Assembly: GCA_019187365.1 (NCBI GenBank)
Contig: JABARE010000001.1
Location: forward strand, 416,211-480,210
Direction of reading: 5' to 3'
DNA length: 64,000 bases
From: Saprospiraceae bacterium
Lineage (GTDB): Bacteria > Bacteroidota > Bacteroidia > Chitinophagales > Saprospiraceae
The notes under the pieces are model-generated. The model was not told the origin of the DNA. It made no database searches and worked only from the letters and a program-made list of their open reading frames with translations. A program made the position numbers and the translations under genes. Positions 43,901-52,397 of this stretch are shown piece after piece. Every line of letters starts with the position of its first letter. Within the stretch, counting starts at the first letter, position 1.

Positions 43901-46792
43901 ATGAAAAGTCTAAAATCTCGCTCCATGAGGAAAAACATACTCTCCTTTCTGCTCCTTTTTTCCTTCCTCTTTACAGGATGGACTTCGGCCTACGCGGAAT
44001 GTGAACTCGGGGCCCCCACCCTCTCCAGGACCGACTGCAACGTGGAAGGCCGGTTCGCGGTCAAAATTGACTTTGATTTCCGGGGTGTCAGCGAATGTTT
44101 TACCGTCACGGGCAATGGAAAATCGTATGGTACTTTTCCCTATGCCAAATTGCCCATCGTCATCGATGGCCTCAAGGGCGATTGCCTTACTAAATACGAA
44201 TTCGTCATCCGCGATTGCGAAAATCCGGACTGCAAGACTTTTGGACTGCTTGGCGTCGTTTGCTGTTCTCAGGACTGTGAGATTTTTGATTTGGTCGTTG
44301 AAAATACCCTCTGCGATACCAATGACCAATATTTCTCCATTTTGAATTTCAAACGTCGCAACACATCGTCCTGCTTCCTGCTTAAGATCAACAATCAGGT
44401 CTATGACACCTTAAATTACAATCAGCTTCCGGTAAAGTTGGGGCCCTTTACAGCAGATTGCCACACCGAGCGGGTTTTTACCGTAGTCGATTGCGAAAAG
44501 CACGACTGCGACGCCACCCTCAGTACACCAAAGGTTTGCTGTGACGATCCCTGCCAATTTTCCAATATTCGCATTGAGCATTCTCCTTGCGACAGCAATG
44601 GGAAATTTTATGCGCACATTATCTTTCAGGCAAGGAATACTTCGGACAGTTTCTGGATTAAGGTCAATGACTTGTTTCTCGAAAAATTCCGGTACGGCAA
44701 CACCTCTTCTGCTGCCTACAGGGTGGGGCCCCTGCCCGGAGACTGCAAGACGAAATTCAACATTTTGTTGAAAGATCACAAAATTGCCGGCTGTGCATCC
44801 GACACACTATGGGGCCCGGTGTGCTGTGACAGCACGCAGCCTCCCTGTCGCCTGTTCGACCTCGTCAGCGAAAAAACTCACTGCGATTCCCTGGGACAGT
44901 TCTACATGCATTTCAACTTTAAATACCAGTCCAATTCAGACTGTTTCCGCATAGTGGGCAACGGCAGGCAATATGGCGAATTCAAATACTCCCAGCTACC
45001 TGTCAAGATAGGCCCCCTCAAGGGAGACTGTCAAACGGCTTACGAATTTGTTTTGGAAGACTGCCATTTTCCAGATTGTCGACTCATCAAAGAACTCGGC
45101 AAGGTATGTTGTGACAGCTTTCCAGGTCTCTGCACCCTCAGCGAACTGCGGTATGACGTTTCAGACTGCAACGACCAGGACCAGGTCAGTCTTTTTGTCA
45201 ATTTTAACCACAGCAACACGTCGGAATGTTATAATCTGTTTCTGAATGGAACTTCCTACGGCACATTCCGTTATGGCCAGCTACCCGTTCGTCTGGATGG
45301 TGTTGCCGCTGATTGCCACACAAGCTACAATTTGCTCATCAAGGATTGTGAAAGGCCCCTGTGCGCACTCGAAAAGAAACTTGGCGTCTTTTGTTGTGAT
45401 TCCTTGTCCGAATGTGCGATTCGCACACTCAAAGTGGAACGCACGCCTTGCGATTCGAACCGCAACTTTTACATTTTCCTGCTTCCTTCAGGAGACAATA
45501 CATCTGAATGCTTCCGGGTTTTTGGGAATGGCCACGATTACGGTACATTCAAATACGCTAATGTTCCCGTCAAGCTTGGCCCATTCAAAGCCGATTGCCA
45601 AACGGAATACGAGTGGGTAGTTCAGGATTGCGAACATCCGGATTGCCGCAAAGCCCATTTTATGGGCAAGGTATGTTGTGAAGGCGATTGCCGATTGGGG
45701 GCCCTGTCTGTAGAGCGCTCGGAGTGCAATGCGCTGAACCAGTTCTATGCTATTATCAATTTTACTCACGCCGGCACATCCGATTGTTTCAGACTAAAGG
45801 GAAATGGCCGGGATTATGGAACATTTCCTTATAGCGCGCTACCCCTAAAACTTGGCCCGCTAAATGCCGACTGCAATACGCCATACGAGTTTGTTGCCAT
45901 TGACTGCCATAAAACGGACTGTAAGACTGCCGCAGGGCTGGGCAGGGTTTGTTGCGATTCTGCCGAACTGAAATTATCGACATTTCAAATGGAACGGTCT
46001 GAGTGTGACCACGATTCCACGTTCGACCTCTCCATTAAATTCGCCTACAGACAGGTTTCCGATTCATTTTTACTTTTCATCAACGGGCGTCACCGCGGTA
46101 CGTATGCCTATCGCGCCCTGCCCATTCGTTCTCCGAGATTGAAAGCGGACTGCAAATCGATCTATACTTTACAAGTCGTCGACCAGTTGGACTCATCCAC
46201 TTATATCGTTCGCCATATTGAGAGGCCTTGTTGCCAGATCAAAGCCGACTCGTGTCAGATCCTCGATGTTAAGGCTACTCCATTGTACTGTACCGGGCCG
46301 GGCAAATACGCACTCAAGCTCAACTTCCGGCATCTGGGAACGACCAATGCTCACTTTGATGTGTTCGACAGGACTGGAATCATTGGGTATTTTTCATTTT
46401 CTGACCTTCCGGTCACCCTTTTGGAATTCAAGAAAACCGGACGCCTGTACGATTACGTCAAAATCTGCGAAAACGACAACCCCTCATGCTGCCAAGTGGT
46501 AGAATTTTTATCGATCGAGTGCAATGGAGGCGCTCCAACCCGAAATGACTTAAAATCCATGGTGGTCAATTATCGCGATCGCTCTGTTTTACTCTTCTCC
46601 GAAAAGGAGCTCCCGGCAGACCTGCAGATTGAAGTTTACAACCTGGAAGGCCGGTTGCTTTCGAAAAAGTTTTCGAAGCTCAGCCCATATGAGTTGGAGA
46701 TCGACCTGGGCTCTATCAGCCCGGACATGTATTTTGTAAAGGTCAAATCGGACGAGTATAGCCGGGTTCTCAAGTTTTTCAACTTGAAATAG
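43901..46792 (+). CDS. Nine-repeat cysteine-rich secreted protein with T9SS type A sorting domain
   Basis: This is a 963-aa protein. The signal peptide ends FTGWTSAYA (residue 32). Nine tandem repeats of about 91-98 residues fill residues 33-875. Each repeat typically holds eight Cys in the order C, C, [DE]CF, DC, DC, DC, VCC, around fixed elements NTS, NG, YGTF, LPVKLGP and GDC. Repeats 1, 2, 4, 5, 6 and 7 are the most regular; 3, 8 and 9 lack some Cys. The last 88 residues are a T9SS type A domain (LQIEVYNLEGRLLSKKF ... DMYFVKVKSDEYSRVLKFFNLK). I recognise no named family for the repeat. ATGs at 43901 and 43925 both give a signal peptide. It is divergent from giant gene D. Confidence 0.88.
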   Translation: MKSLKSRSMRKNILSFLLLFSFLFTGWTSAYAECELGAPTLSRTDCNVEGRFAVKIDFDFRGVSECFTVTGNGKSYGTFPYAKLPIVIDGLKGDCLTKYEFVIRDCENPDCKTFGLLGVVCCSQDCEIFDLVVENTLCDTNDQYFSILNFKRRNTSSCFLLKINNQVYDTLNYNQLPVKLGPFTADCHTERVFTVVDCEKHDCDATLSTPKVCCDDPCQFSNIRIEHSPCDSNGKFYAHIIFQARNTSDSFWIKVNDLFLEKFRYGNTSSAAYRVGPLPGDCKTKFNILLKDHKIAGCASDTLWGPVCCDSTQPPCRLFDLVSEKTHCDSLGQFYMHFNFKYQSNSDCFRIVGNGRQYGEFKYSQLPVKIGPLKGDCQTAYEFVLEDCHFPDCRLIKELGKVCCDSFPGLCTLSELRYDVSDCNDQDQVSLFVNFNHSNTSECYNLFLNGTSYGTFRYGQLPVRLDGVAADCHTSYNLLIKDCERPLCALEKKLGVFCCDSLSECAIRTLKVERTPCDSNRNFYIFLLPSGDNTSECFRVFGNGHDYGTFKYANVPVKLGPFKADCQTEYEWVVQDCEHPDCRKAHFMGKVCCEGDCRLGALSVERSECNALNQFYAIINFTHAGTSDCFRLKGNGRDYGTFPYSALPLKLGPLNADCNTPYEFVAIDCHKTDCKTAAGLGRVCCDSAELKLSTFQMERSECDHDSTFDLSIKFAYRQVSDSFLLFINGRHRGTYAYRALPIRSPRLKADCKSIYTLQVVDQLDSSTYIVRHIERPCCQIKADSCQILDVKATPLYCTGPGKYALKLNFRHLGTTNAHFDVFDRTGIIGYFSFSDLPVTLLEFKKTGRLYDYVKICENDNPSCCQVVEFLSIECNGGAPTRNDLKSMVVNYRDRSVLLFSEKELPADLQIEVYNLEGRLLSKKFSKLSPYELEIDLGSISPDMYFVKVKSDEYSRVLKFFNLK
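43997..46525 (+). repeat. Nine tandem ~94-codon repeats in the cysteine-rich protein gene
   Basis: The 2529 nt encode nine consecutive units averaging 94 codons. The first unit runs from CELGAPTLSR to GVVCCSQ (91 codons). Units differ clearly in sequence, so this is an old protein-level repeat rather than a recent DNA amplification. Only copies 3, 8 and 9 deviate from the eight-cysteine pattern. Confidence 0.88.
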
Positions 46793-46830
46793 CTTGGCCT
46801 CCCAAGTTTGACGGTAGGAGGTACTCAAGC
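46792..46830 (+). terminator. Weak imperfect hairpin after the cysteine-rich repeat gene
   Basis: GCTTG-G-CCTCC pairs with GGAGG-TACT-CAAGC around a 14-nt loop, beginning on the last base of the stop codon. It has no U-tract. It is a plausible 3' structure only. Confidence 0.25.
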
Positions 46831-46911
46831 CATTATCATTGCCGGTTTTGAGGCTAGACCGCGTAGGCAATTGTTTTTCCGCATGTGAACATAATTGCAG
46901 ACATTTGCGCC

Positions 46912-48105
46912 ATGTTCAGGATAGCCGGGCGCATTGCCCAAATGGAAGAATCGGCCACCCTGCGGATGGCCCATCGTGCTCGCCAAATGCGACAGAGCGG
47001 TGCAGATGTTATCAACCTGAGCCTGGGAGAACCCGATTTTGATACCCCTGAATTTATTGTGGAGGCGGCCATTAAAAGCTTGCGGTCCGGGGCTACAAAA
47101 TATACCCCTGTTGCCGGCAACCAGGAACTTCGGGAAGCCATTCGCGATAAATTTTTGCGAGACAACAACATCTCCTATTCCATCGATGAACTCATGGTTT
47201 CCTGTGGGGCTAAGCAATGTTTCGCCAATCTGTGCTTTGCTTTGCTGGAAGAAGGAGACGAAGCCGTTATGCTGGCTCCCTATTGGGTGAGCTATTTCGA
47301 AATCGTGAAATTGACCGGAGCTCAACCCGTTGTCGTTCAATCTTCTGTCGAAAACAATTACAAACCTGATCTCAAAGACCTGCGCAAGGCGTTAAATTCT
47401 CGAACTAAATTATTTGTCTTTTCTACGCCATGCAACCCAACCGGAACCGTATTTTCTGAAGCAGATCTCCGGGCTATGGCAGAATTATTTGCCGAGTACC
47501 CCGATGTTCTGGTAATATCGGATGAGATCTACGAGTACATCCAGTTTGGAACAAACCACTTCAGCATAGCATCTTTTCCGGGTATGAAAGAGCGCTGTGC
47601 CACCATCAATGGATTTTCAAAAGGTTTTGCCATGACGGGCTGGCGTCTCGGCTATATGGGTGCGCCCAGGCCCATCATCGAGGCCTGCGTAAAAATTCAG
47701 GGTCAATTCACTTCAGGAGCGGCAAGTTTTAGCCAGGAAGCAGCAACACTCGCCCTTCGCTCTGATTTAACAGAAACCTACAAAATGCGCGACGCCTATG
47801 AGCTAAGAAGGGATCATTTGCTTGAACAACTGAAAAGCATTCCAGCATTCAGGCTCAATCAACCTCAAGGAGCATTTTACGTTTTACCGGAAGTCAGCGA
47901 TTTTTTTGGCAAACGCTATAAAGATGTGCAAATCAAAGATGCTGAAGATTTTGCCCTCTTCCTTTTGGCAGAAGCCCACGTCGCTGTGGTCAATGGCATT
48001 GCGTTTGGAGCCCCCCAATGCATACGCATCTCTTATTCCATCTCGGAAGAGCGAATTACCGAAGCGGTCGAGCGCATCCGGAAAGCGCTTGCACTACTCC
48101 ATTAA
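46912..48105 (+). CDS. Pyridoxal-phosphate aminotransferase class I/II (aspartate aminotransferase-like)
   Basis: This is a 397-aa fold-type I aminotransferase: INLSLGEPDFDTPEFI, YTPVAGNQELREAI, NPTGTVFSEADLRAMA (Asn of PLP ring), VISDEIYEYI (Asp), and NGFSKGFAMTGWRLGYMG with Schiff-base Lys237. The substrate-carboxylate Arg is in CIRISYSIS. The closest subgroup by motif is AspC/PatA of subgroup I-gamma, so aspartate/2-oxoglutarate transamination is the best guess. ATG 46912 is used; a GTG at 46885 and an ATG ten codons downstream are alternatives. GACATTTG, one mismatch from the -7 consensus, ends 4 nt before 46912. Confidence 0.9.
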   Translation: MFRIAGRIAQMEESATLRMAHRARQMRQSGADVINLSLGEPDFDTPEFIVEAAIKSLRSGATKYTPVAGNQELREAIRDKFLRDNNISYSIDELMVSCGAKQCFANLCFALLEEGDEAVMLAPYWVSYFEIVKLTGAQPVVVQSSVENNYKPDLKDLRKALNSRTKLFVFSTPCNPTGTVFSEADLRAMAELFAEYPDVLVISDEIYEYIQFGTNHFSIASFPGMKERCATINGFSKGFAMTGWRLGYMGAPRPIIEACVKIQGQFTSGAASFSQEAATLALRSDLTETYKMRDAYELRRDHLLEQLKSIPAFRLNQPQGAFYVLPEVSDFFGKRYKDVQIKDAEDFALFLLAEAHVAVVNGIAFGAPQCIRISYSISEERITEAVERIRKALALLH

Positions 48106-48287
48106 AAGGACTTCTGAAAACTGTCCGTACACTAGGGGCGCTTTAGCAGGCTCTGAAGCTGTCCGGTGCGACAAACTTTCGATCCGGTGTGCAAGGCCTA
48201 CGCATCTCATTACCCCCTGCACAAGCACCTGTTTTAATTTGCCTGGCGAGGTTTCCTAAAGTATCAGTATGAAAATGATGAGCTGCT

Positions 48288-49676
48288 TCAATCCAGCATG
48301 TTGAACCGGTAATTGCTCATTTCCACAATCCTGCAATAGGTATTTTCATAGTATTCGGTCATACCGGGATCTGCTACACGGGGCTTACGCTCAATTTTGA
48401 ATTTGGTTTGAAGGAATGGCTGAACCGTTGGATCGTATTTCTCTGAATTGTATTGGCTCAGCAGGAAATTCGCCAAATCGTATCCTTCGTATGCGTCATT
48501 CCAGGGATACATATTGAACTGTGCAAAAAACTTTTTCCGAAAATTCTGAACTTCATCATTGTGGGGATCGATTAAATTTCCAACAGACAAACGAACGTTC
48601 AGCTGGTTAAGGTAGTCAAGGACATCCGGTTTGAAATCGAGCCACCGGTACGTACCATAAACAATGACTTTTCTATCTCCCTTTTCCGATGAAATTCTCC
48701 TCAGCAAATGGTAGATGTAATCTTCATCGGAGAAAGAGCTAAAAGGTGCGATCAGCACCGTTGGCTGCGATTTATGGAAGTATGGATCGAGCAGATTCTC
48801 TGTTCCGGATGCCATTTCCGTTGCGGGAATGATGAGTTCTTCGCCGGCAGCAGGTCCCCGTTGGTTAAAATAGCGCAATCGGCTGTCATCTTTGCTCTTA
48901 GCGAGTATGAACACCTGACCAGCTGAGAAATTTGTCCTCACGTGCTGCTCAATTTGCTGATAATGAACGGCAAGCTCTGCCTTGACTTGAAGGTAATATG
49001 GATTGGACTCCGCAATTTTCGAACTGCTTATCCAGGGACTTACCAGCACCCTTTTGTTGCTTCGCGCCCATTCGCCAGCCCACTTCAGCGCCTCGGCACC
49101 ATAAGGCCCGATGATGCAATCAGGAGGATTTCCAGACAGGGATTGAAGCTTTAAGGCAAAAGCATCCGGGGTGGTTTCGTTAACGACTTGCAGATTGGCA
49201 GCGAGGCCCGCCCTTTGCTCGTACTCCTTCAGAGCTATGCACATTCCGGAATAAAACTGCACAAAGCGTTCACCCGCGAAGAGAGAAGCAGAATCCATAA
49301 CTTCCGATTCAAAAGGAGCGACAAGCAGCATGCGGATGGATTTGCCAGCCCTGCCGAAAAAAGGTGATGCCGGGCTGTTTATGTCGTCCCCACCTTTCCT
49401 TTCATCGTGGGTCTTGACAGGATCTTCGGCCGTTTTGGAGGGAAGTTCAGCCGGTGTAACATCTTTCCATACGATGGTGTCAAACAAAATTTCACTTTGC
49501 TTTTTAGCCTCTTCCTTAGAGGGTATGACTACAGGAGGAAGCGACCTGGGTGGTACAGTGCCCGCATTCTTGCGCGAAACCGAGCATCCCGCCATGATCC
49601 CTACTGCCAGAAGCAGCAAAATCGCCGAAGGCCTATTCCCATTCAATGGTCGCAGGAGGTTTTGAACTGATGTCAT
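48288..49676 (-). CDS. Lipoprotein with a type 1 periplasmic-binding-protein fold (receptor-like)
   Basis: This is a 462-aa protein. The hydrophobic segment LLLLAVGIMAGC ends in a lipobox, so it is an envelope lipoprotein. After a low-complexity linker, RMLLVAPFESEVMD opens a type 1 periplasmic-binding-like domain (LQSLSGNPPDCIIGPYGAEALKWAGEWARSNKRVLVSPW, and WNDAYEGYDLANFLLSQYN), similar to amino-acid ABC-receptor folds. No transporter genes are nearby. From memory, related Bacteroidota proteins next to guaA carry LysM domains; none is seen here. ATG 49676 lies inside the 3' end of guaA (44-nt overlap), so translation is probably coupled. The ligand is unknown. Confidence 0.82.
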   Translation of the reverse strand: MTSVQNLLRPLNGNRPSAILLLLAVGIMAGCSVSRKNAGTVPPRSLPPVVIPSKEEAKKQSEILFDTIVWKDVTPAELPSKTAEDPVKTHDERKGGDDINSPASPFFGRAGKSIRMLLVAPFESEVMDSASLFAGERFVQFYSGMCIALKEYEQRAGLAANLQVVNETTPDAFALKLQSLSGNPPDCIIGPYGAEALKWAGEWARSNKRVLVSPWISSSKIAESNPYYLQVKAELAVHYQQIEQHVRTNFSAGQVFILAKSKDDSRLRYFNQRGPAAGEELIIPATEMASGTENLLDPYFHKSQPTVLIAPFSSFSDEDYIYHLLRRISSEKGDRKVIVYGTYRWLDFKPDVLDYLNQLNVRLSVGNLIDPHNDEVQNFRKKFFAQFNMYPWNDAYEGYDLANFLLSQYNSEKYDPTVQPFLQTKFKIERKPRVADPGMTEYYENTYCRIVEMSNYRFNMLD

Positions 49677-51162
49677 ATACAACGCGATTGATGCCCCGAA
49701 CATTATTGATGATCTCGTTGGATATTTTACCGAGCAATTCATGGGGTATTTCGCTGAATTCTGCAGTCATGCCATCGGTTGAATGAACTGCGCGGAGGGC
49801 AATCACCCGCTCATACGTTCTTTCGTCTCCCATTACACCAACCGTGTGTATCGGCAAAAGGATGGCTCCGGCTTGCCAGATTCGATCGTACCAACCGGCG
49901 TCGCGCAAATTCTTAAGGTAAATCGCATCGGCTTGCTGTAAAAGCTGAACATGGGTAGGAGTCACCTCCCCAATAATGCGGATGGCCAGTCCGGGACCGG
50001 GAAACGGGTGTCGGCCCAGAATGTCCTGAGGCAATCCTAGCGACAAGCCCACTTTACGGACCTCGTCTTTAAACAACAACTTCAAAGGCTCAATGATCTT
50101 TAGATGAAGCTTTTCTGGAAGCCCACCCACGTTGTGGTGAGATTTAATGGTTGCCGAGGGCCCATAAACAGAAACACTTTCGATGCGATCCGGGTATATG
50201 GTTCCCTGGCAGAGCCACCTTACCTCGGGATGTGCTTTCGACTCTTCCTCAAAAACTTCGATGAACAATTTGCCTATGACCTTGCGTTTGACCTCTGGAT
50301 CTGTTACCCCCCGGAGCCCTTCGTAAAAACGATCCTTGGCATCCACGCCGTGAACATCGAGCCCAAGTGCCTTGTAGGTGGCAAGTACCTGTTCGTATTC
50401 ACCATGGCGCAACAGGCCGTTGTCGATGAAAAAGCAATGAAGCCGATTGCCAATGGCCTCTTTCATTAAAAGAGCAGCCACAGATGAATCCACTCCACCC
50501 GAGAGTGCAAGCAGCACATCTTCGCCCTGTGTGGTCCTGCGCATTTCTTCAACCTGTTCGCCAATAAAAGATCCCATGCTCCAGTTTGGCTGCAAACCGG
50601 CAATCCCGAACAGCCAATTTTCAAGCAACTTTTTACCGAACAGGGTATGCATCACTTCCGGGTGGAATTGCACACCATACGTTTGAGCTCCCTTTCCACC
50701 TATCCGGAACGCAGCCACAGGAATGCTTTCGGTCGTACCGATGACGACGCCGTCTGTGGGTAGGCGCACAATTGAATCGCTGTGCGACATCCATACCTGA
50801 GAAGCGTCGGGAATGCCCTCCCAAAGCGGATCGTCCGCAACATGCAACAATTGAGCTTTACCGTACTCCCTTTTGGTAGATGCATTAACCGCTCCCCCCA
50901 ACTGATGTGCCATGAGCTGTGCCCCATAACAAATGCCCAGAACCGGGAATTTTTCTATCAATCTTTGCAAGTTGACCTCCGGGTGGCCTTCATCCCGGAC
51001 TGAACTTGGTGAACCCGATAATATGATCGCGGAATATTCCTGACTCGCATTGATCTCTGTGTGGAAAGGGACGATTTCGCAGTACACGCCGAGTTCCCGA
51101 ACCCTCCGCGCAATCAATTGCGTTAGCTGGGAACCAAAATCCAGGATCAAAAGTTTTTTCAT
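49633..51162 (-). CDS. guaA: GMP synthase (glutamine-hydrolysing)
   Basis: This 509-aa protein has full family length. The amidotransferase domain has Cys78 in VLGICYGAQ and His167/Glu169 in GVQFHPEV. The ATP-pyrophosphatase domain has the P-loop SGGVDSS (221-227). The C-terminal dimerisation domain ends DISSKPPATIEWE. It converts XMP to GMP. Second gene of a minus-strand operon with nusB (37-nt gap) upstream and the receptor-like lipoprotein overlapping downstream. Confidence 0.97.
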   Translation of the reverse strand: MKKLLILDFGSQLTQLIARRVRELGVYCEIVPFHTEINASQEYSAIILSGSPSSVRDEGHPEVNLQRLIEKFPVLGICYGAQLMAHQLGGAVNASTKREYGKAQLLHVADDPLWEGIPDASQVWMSHSDSIVRLPTDGVVIGTTESIPVAAFRIGGKGAQTYGVQFHPEVMHTLFGKKLLENWLFGIAGLQPNWSMGSFIGEQVEEMRRTTQGEDVLLALSGGVDSSVAALLMKEAIGNRLHCFFIDNGLLRHGEYEQVLATYKALGLDVHGVDAKDRFYEGLRGVTDPEVKRKVIGKLFIEVFEEESKAHPEVRWLCQGTIYPDRIESVSVYGPSATIKSHHNVGGLPEKLHLKIIEPLKLLFKDEVRKVGLSLGLPQDILGRHPFPGPGLAIRIIGEVTPTHVQLLQQADAIYLKNLRDAGWYDRIWQAGAILLPIHTVGVMGDERTYERVIALRAVHSTDGMTAEFSEIPHELLGKISNEIINNVRGINRVVYDISSKPPATIEWE

Positions 51163-51199
51163 ATTGAATGTGCCGGGTACCTGTTGCCGGTCAGCCTTT

Positions 51200-52132
51200 T
51201 TAAATACTCAGTCCCCTACCCTCTTTGACAATCCGTCCGTTGGCCTCTAATTGTTTCAGCAGTTTATCTAATACGCCGTTTACAAATTCTTTGGACTTAT
51301 CTGTGCTATAGGATTTTGAAAGTTCTACGTACTCATTGAGCGTAACCTTCGGGGGGATGGTTTTAAAATGAACCATTTCGACAACGCCCATCTTGATGAG
51401 GATCATGTCGATGAGTGCAACGCGTTCGGAATCCCAGTTTTCAAGGACTGGTTTGATCAATTCCATCAGGTCTGCTTCCATCTTGTAGGTGTTGTCAAAA
51501 AGATATTTGCCAAAATGGATAACGGTTTCATCATCGGGAATATATTCCTCGTAAAATGCACTCGCATCCGGAAGTGCCTTAAGCGTTTTTTTTAGCGCGC
51601 CAATCACCAAACTTTTATCGTCAGACCATCCGGTAAAGCGGTCGTCCATAATTTCATTGAACAATTCATTTCGACGACAAAAACGATACAGCTCTAACAG
51701 GATTTCAACATGGTCCTCGTGCGTACTTTCCTTCTGGAGGTAGTCTATGTAGGTTTTTTCTTTACAAAAGTCTTTATAGATTTTCCTGAACAGGTCTTCG
51801 TCCAGACCTTCTGCACATTTCTCCTTTTTAAACCGCTCCTGTAAATACGCATTCTTTTCGATGCTCTGGATCAGCGGGTTTGAATAGATCTTATCCGTGA
51901 AGATCTTATCTTCCTCGGTTTTAATGTGTTTACCCTGGCGAAGCCTGGCATCTTCGGCGGCGAAAGAGCAAACCTTTGCGATGCAGTAAAGATTTAACAG
52001 GTAGAGGCGGAAGGAATCGTGAATGGTCTTGTGAAAAGCGTTGAGGGCTTCATTGTAGCTCAGATCGCGGTCTTGGGCCAGACTATAAAGTTGTTGCATC
52101 ACTTTGACGCGAACATTCCTCCTACTCAACAT
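51200..52132 (-). CDS. nusB: Transcription antitermination factor NusB (long Bacteroidota form)
   Basis: This is a 310-aa protein. The start MLSRRNVRVKVMQQLYSLAQD and the C-terminal block ERVALIDMILIKMGVVEMVHFKTIPPKVTLNEYVELSKSYSTDKSKEFVNGVLDKLL are NusB signatures. Roughly 150 extra residues between them make it about twice the E. coli length, as usual in this phylum. It acts with NusA/E/G in rRNA antitermination. A -7 box lies 26 nt upstream. It heads the nusB-guaA-lipoprotein operon. Confidence 0.92.
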   Translation of the reverse strand: MLSRRNVRVKVMQQLYSLAQDRDLSYNEALNAFHKTIHDSFRLYLLNLYCIAKVCSFAAEDARLRQGKHIKTEEDKIFTDKIYSNPLIQSIEKNAYLQERFKKEKCAEGLDEDLFRKIYKDFCKEKTYIDYLQKESTHEDHVEILLELYRFCRRNELFNEIMDDRFTGWSDDKSLVIGALKKTLKALPDASAFYEEYIPDDETVIHFGKYLFDNTYKMEADLMELIKPVLENWDSERVALIDMILIKMGVVEMVHFKTIPPKVTLNEYVELSKSYSTDKSKEFVNGVLDKLLKQLEANGRIVKEGRGLSI

Positions 52133-52158
52133 CGTAGTGTTCTGTCTTTATTGAGTTG

Positions 52159-52166
52159 CAAAAATA
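52159..52166 (-). promoter_or_regulatory. Putative -7 box for the nusB operon
   Basis: The minus strand reads TATTTTTG, an exact TAnnTTTG match, ending 26 nt upstream of the nusB ATG. No -33 TTG was found at standard spacing. Confidence 0.45.
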
Positions 52167-52397
52167 GTCGAAATCCGGAATGCCGGGTATGAATTTTAAA
52201 AAGATGGCGGCCAAAGCCGAATCTAAGGTGAACCCTGAACGCCCCCCCGGACGCTTAGAGGTTGAATATCAAATTATTGTAATATGTTCTGTCTTCAGCA
52301 AATTTGTTGCTGAAACCGCCTAAACGGCTGAATACCCTCCCAGATCACTGAATGGCGGCTCCACAAGCACAGACCTGGGTGGTCATCTCCATACCTT

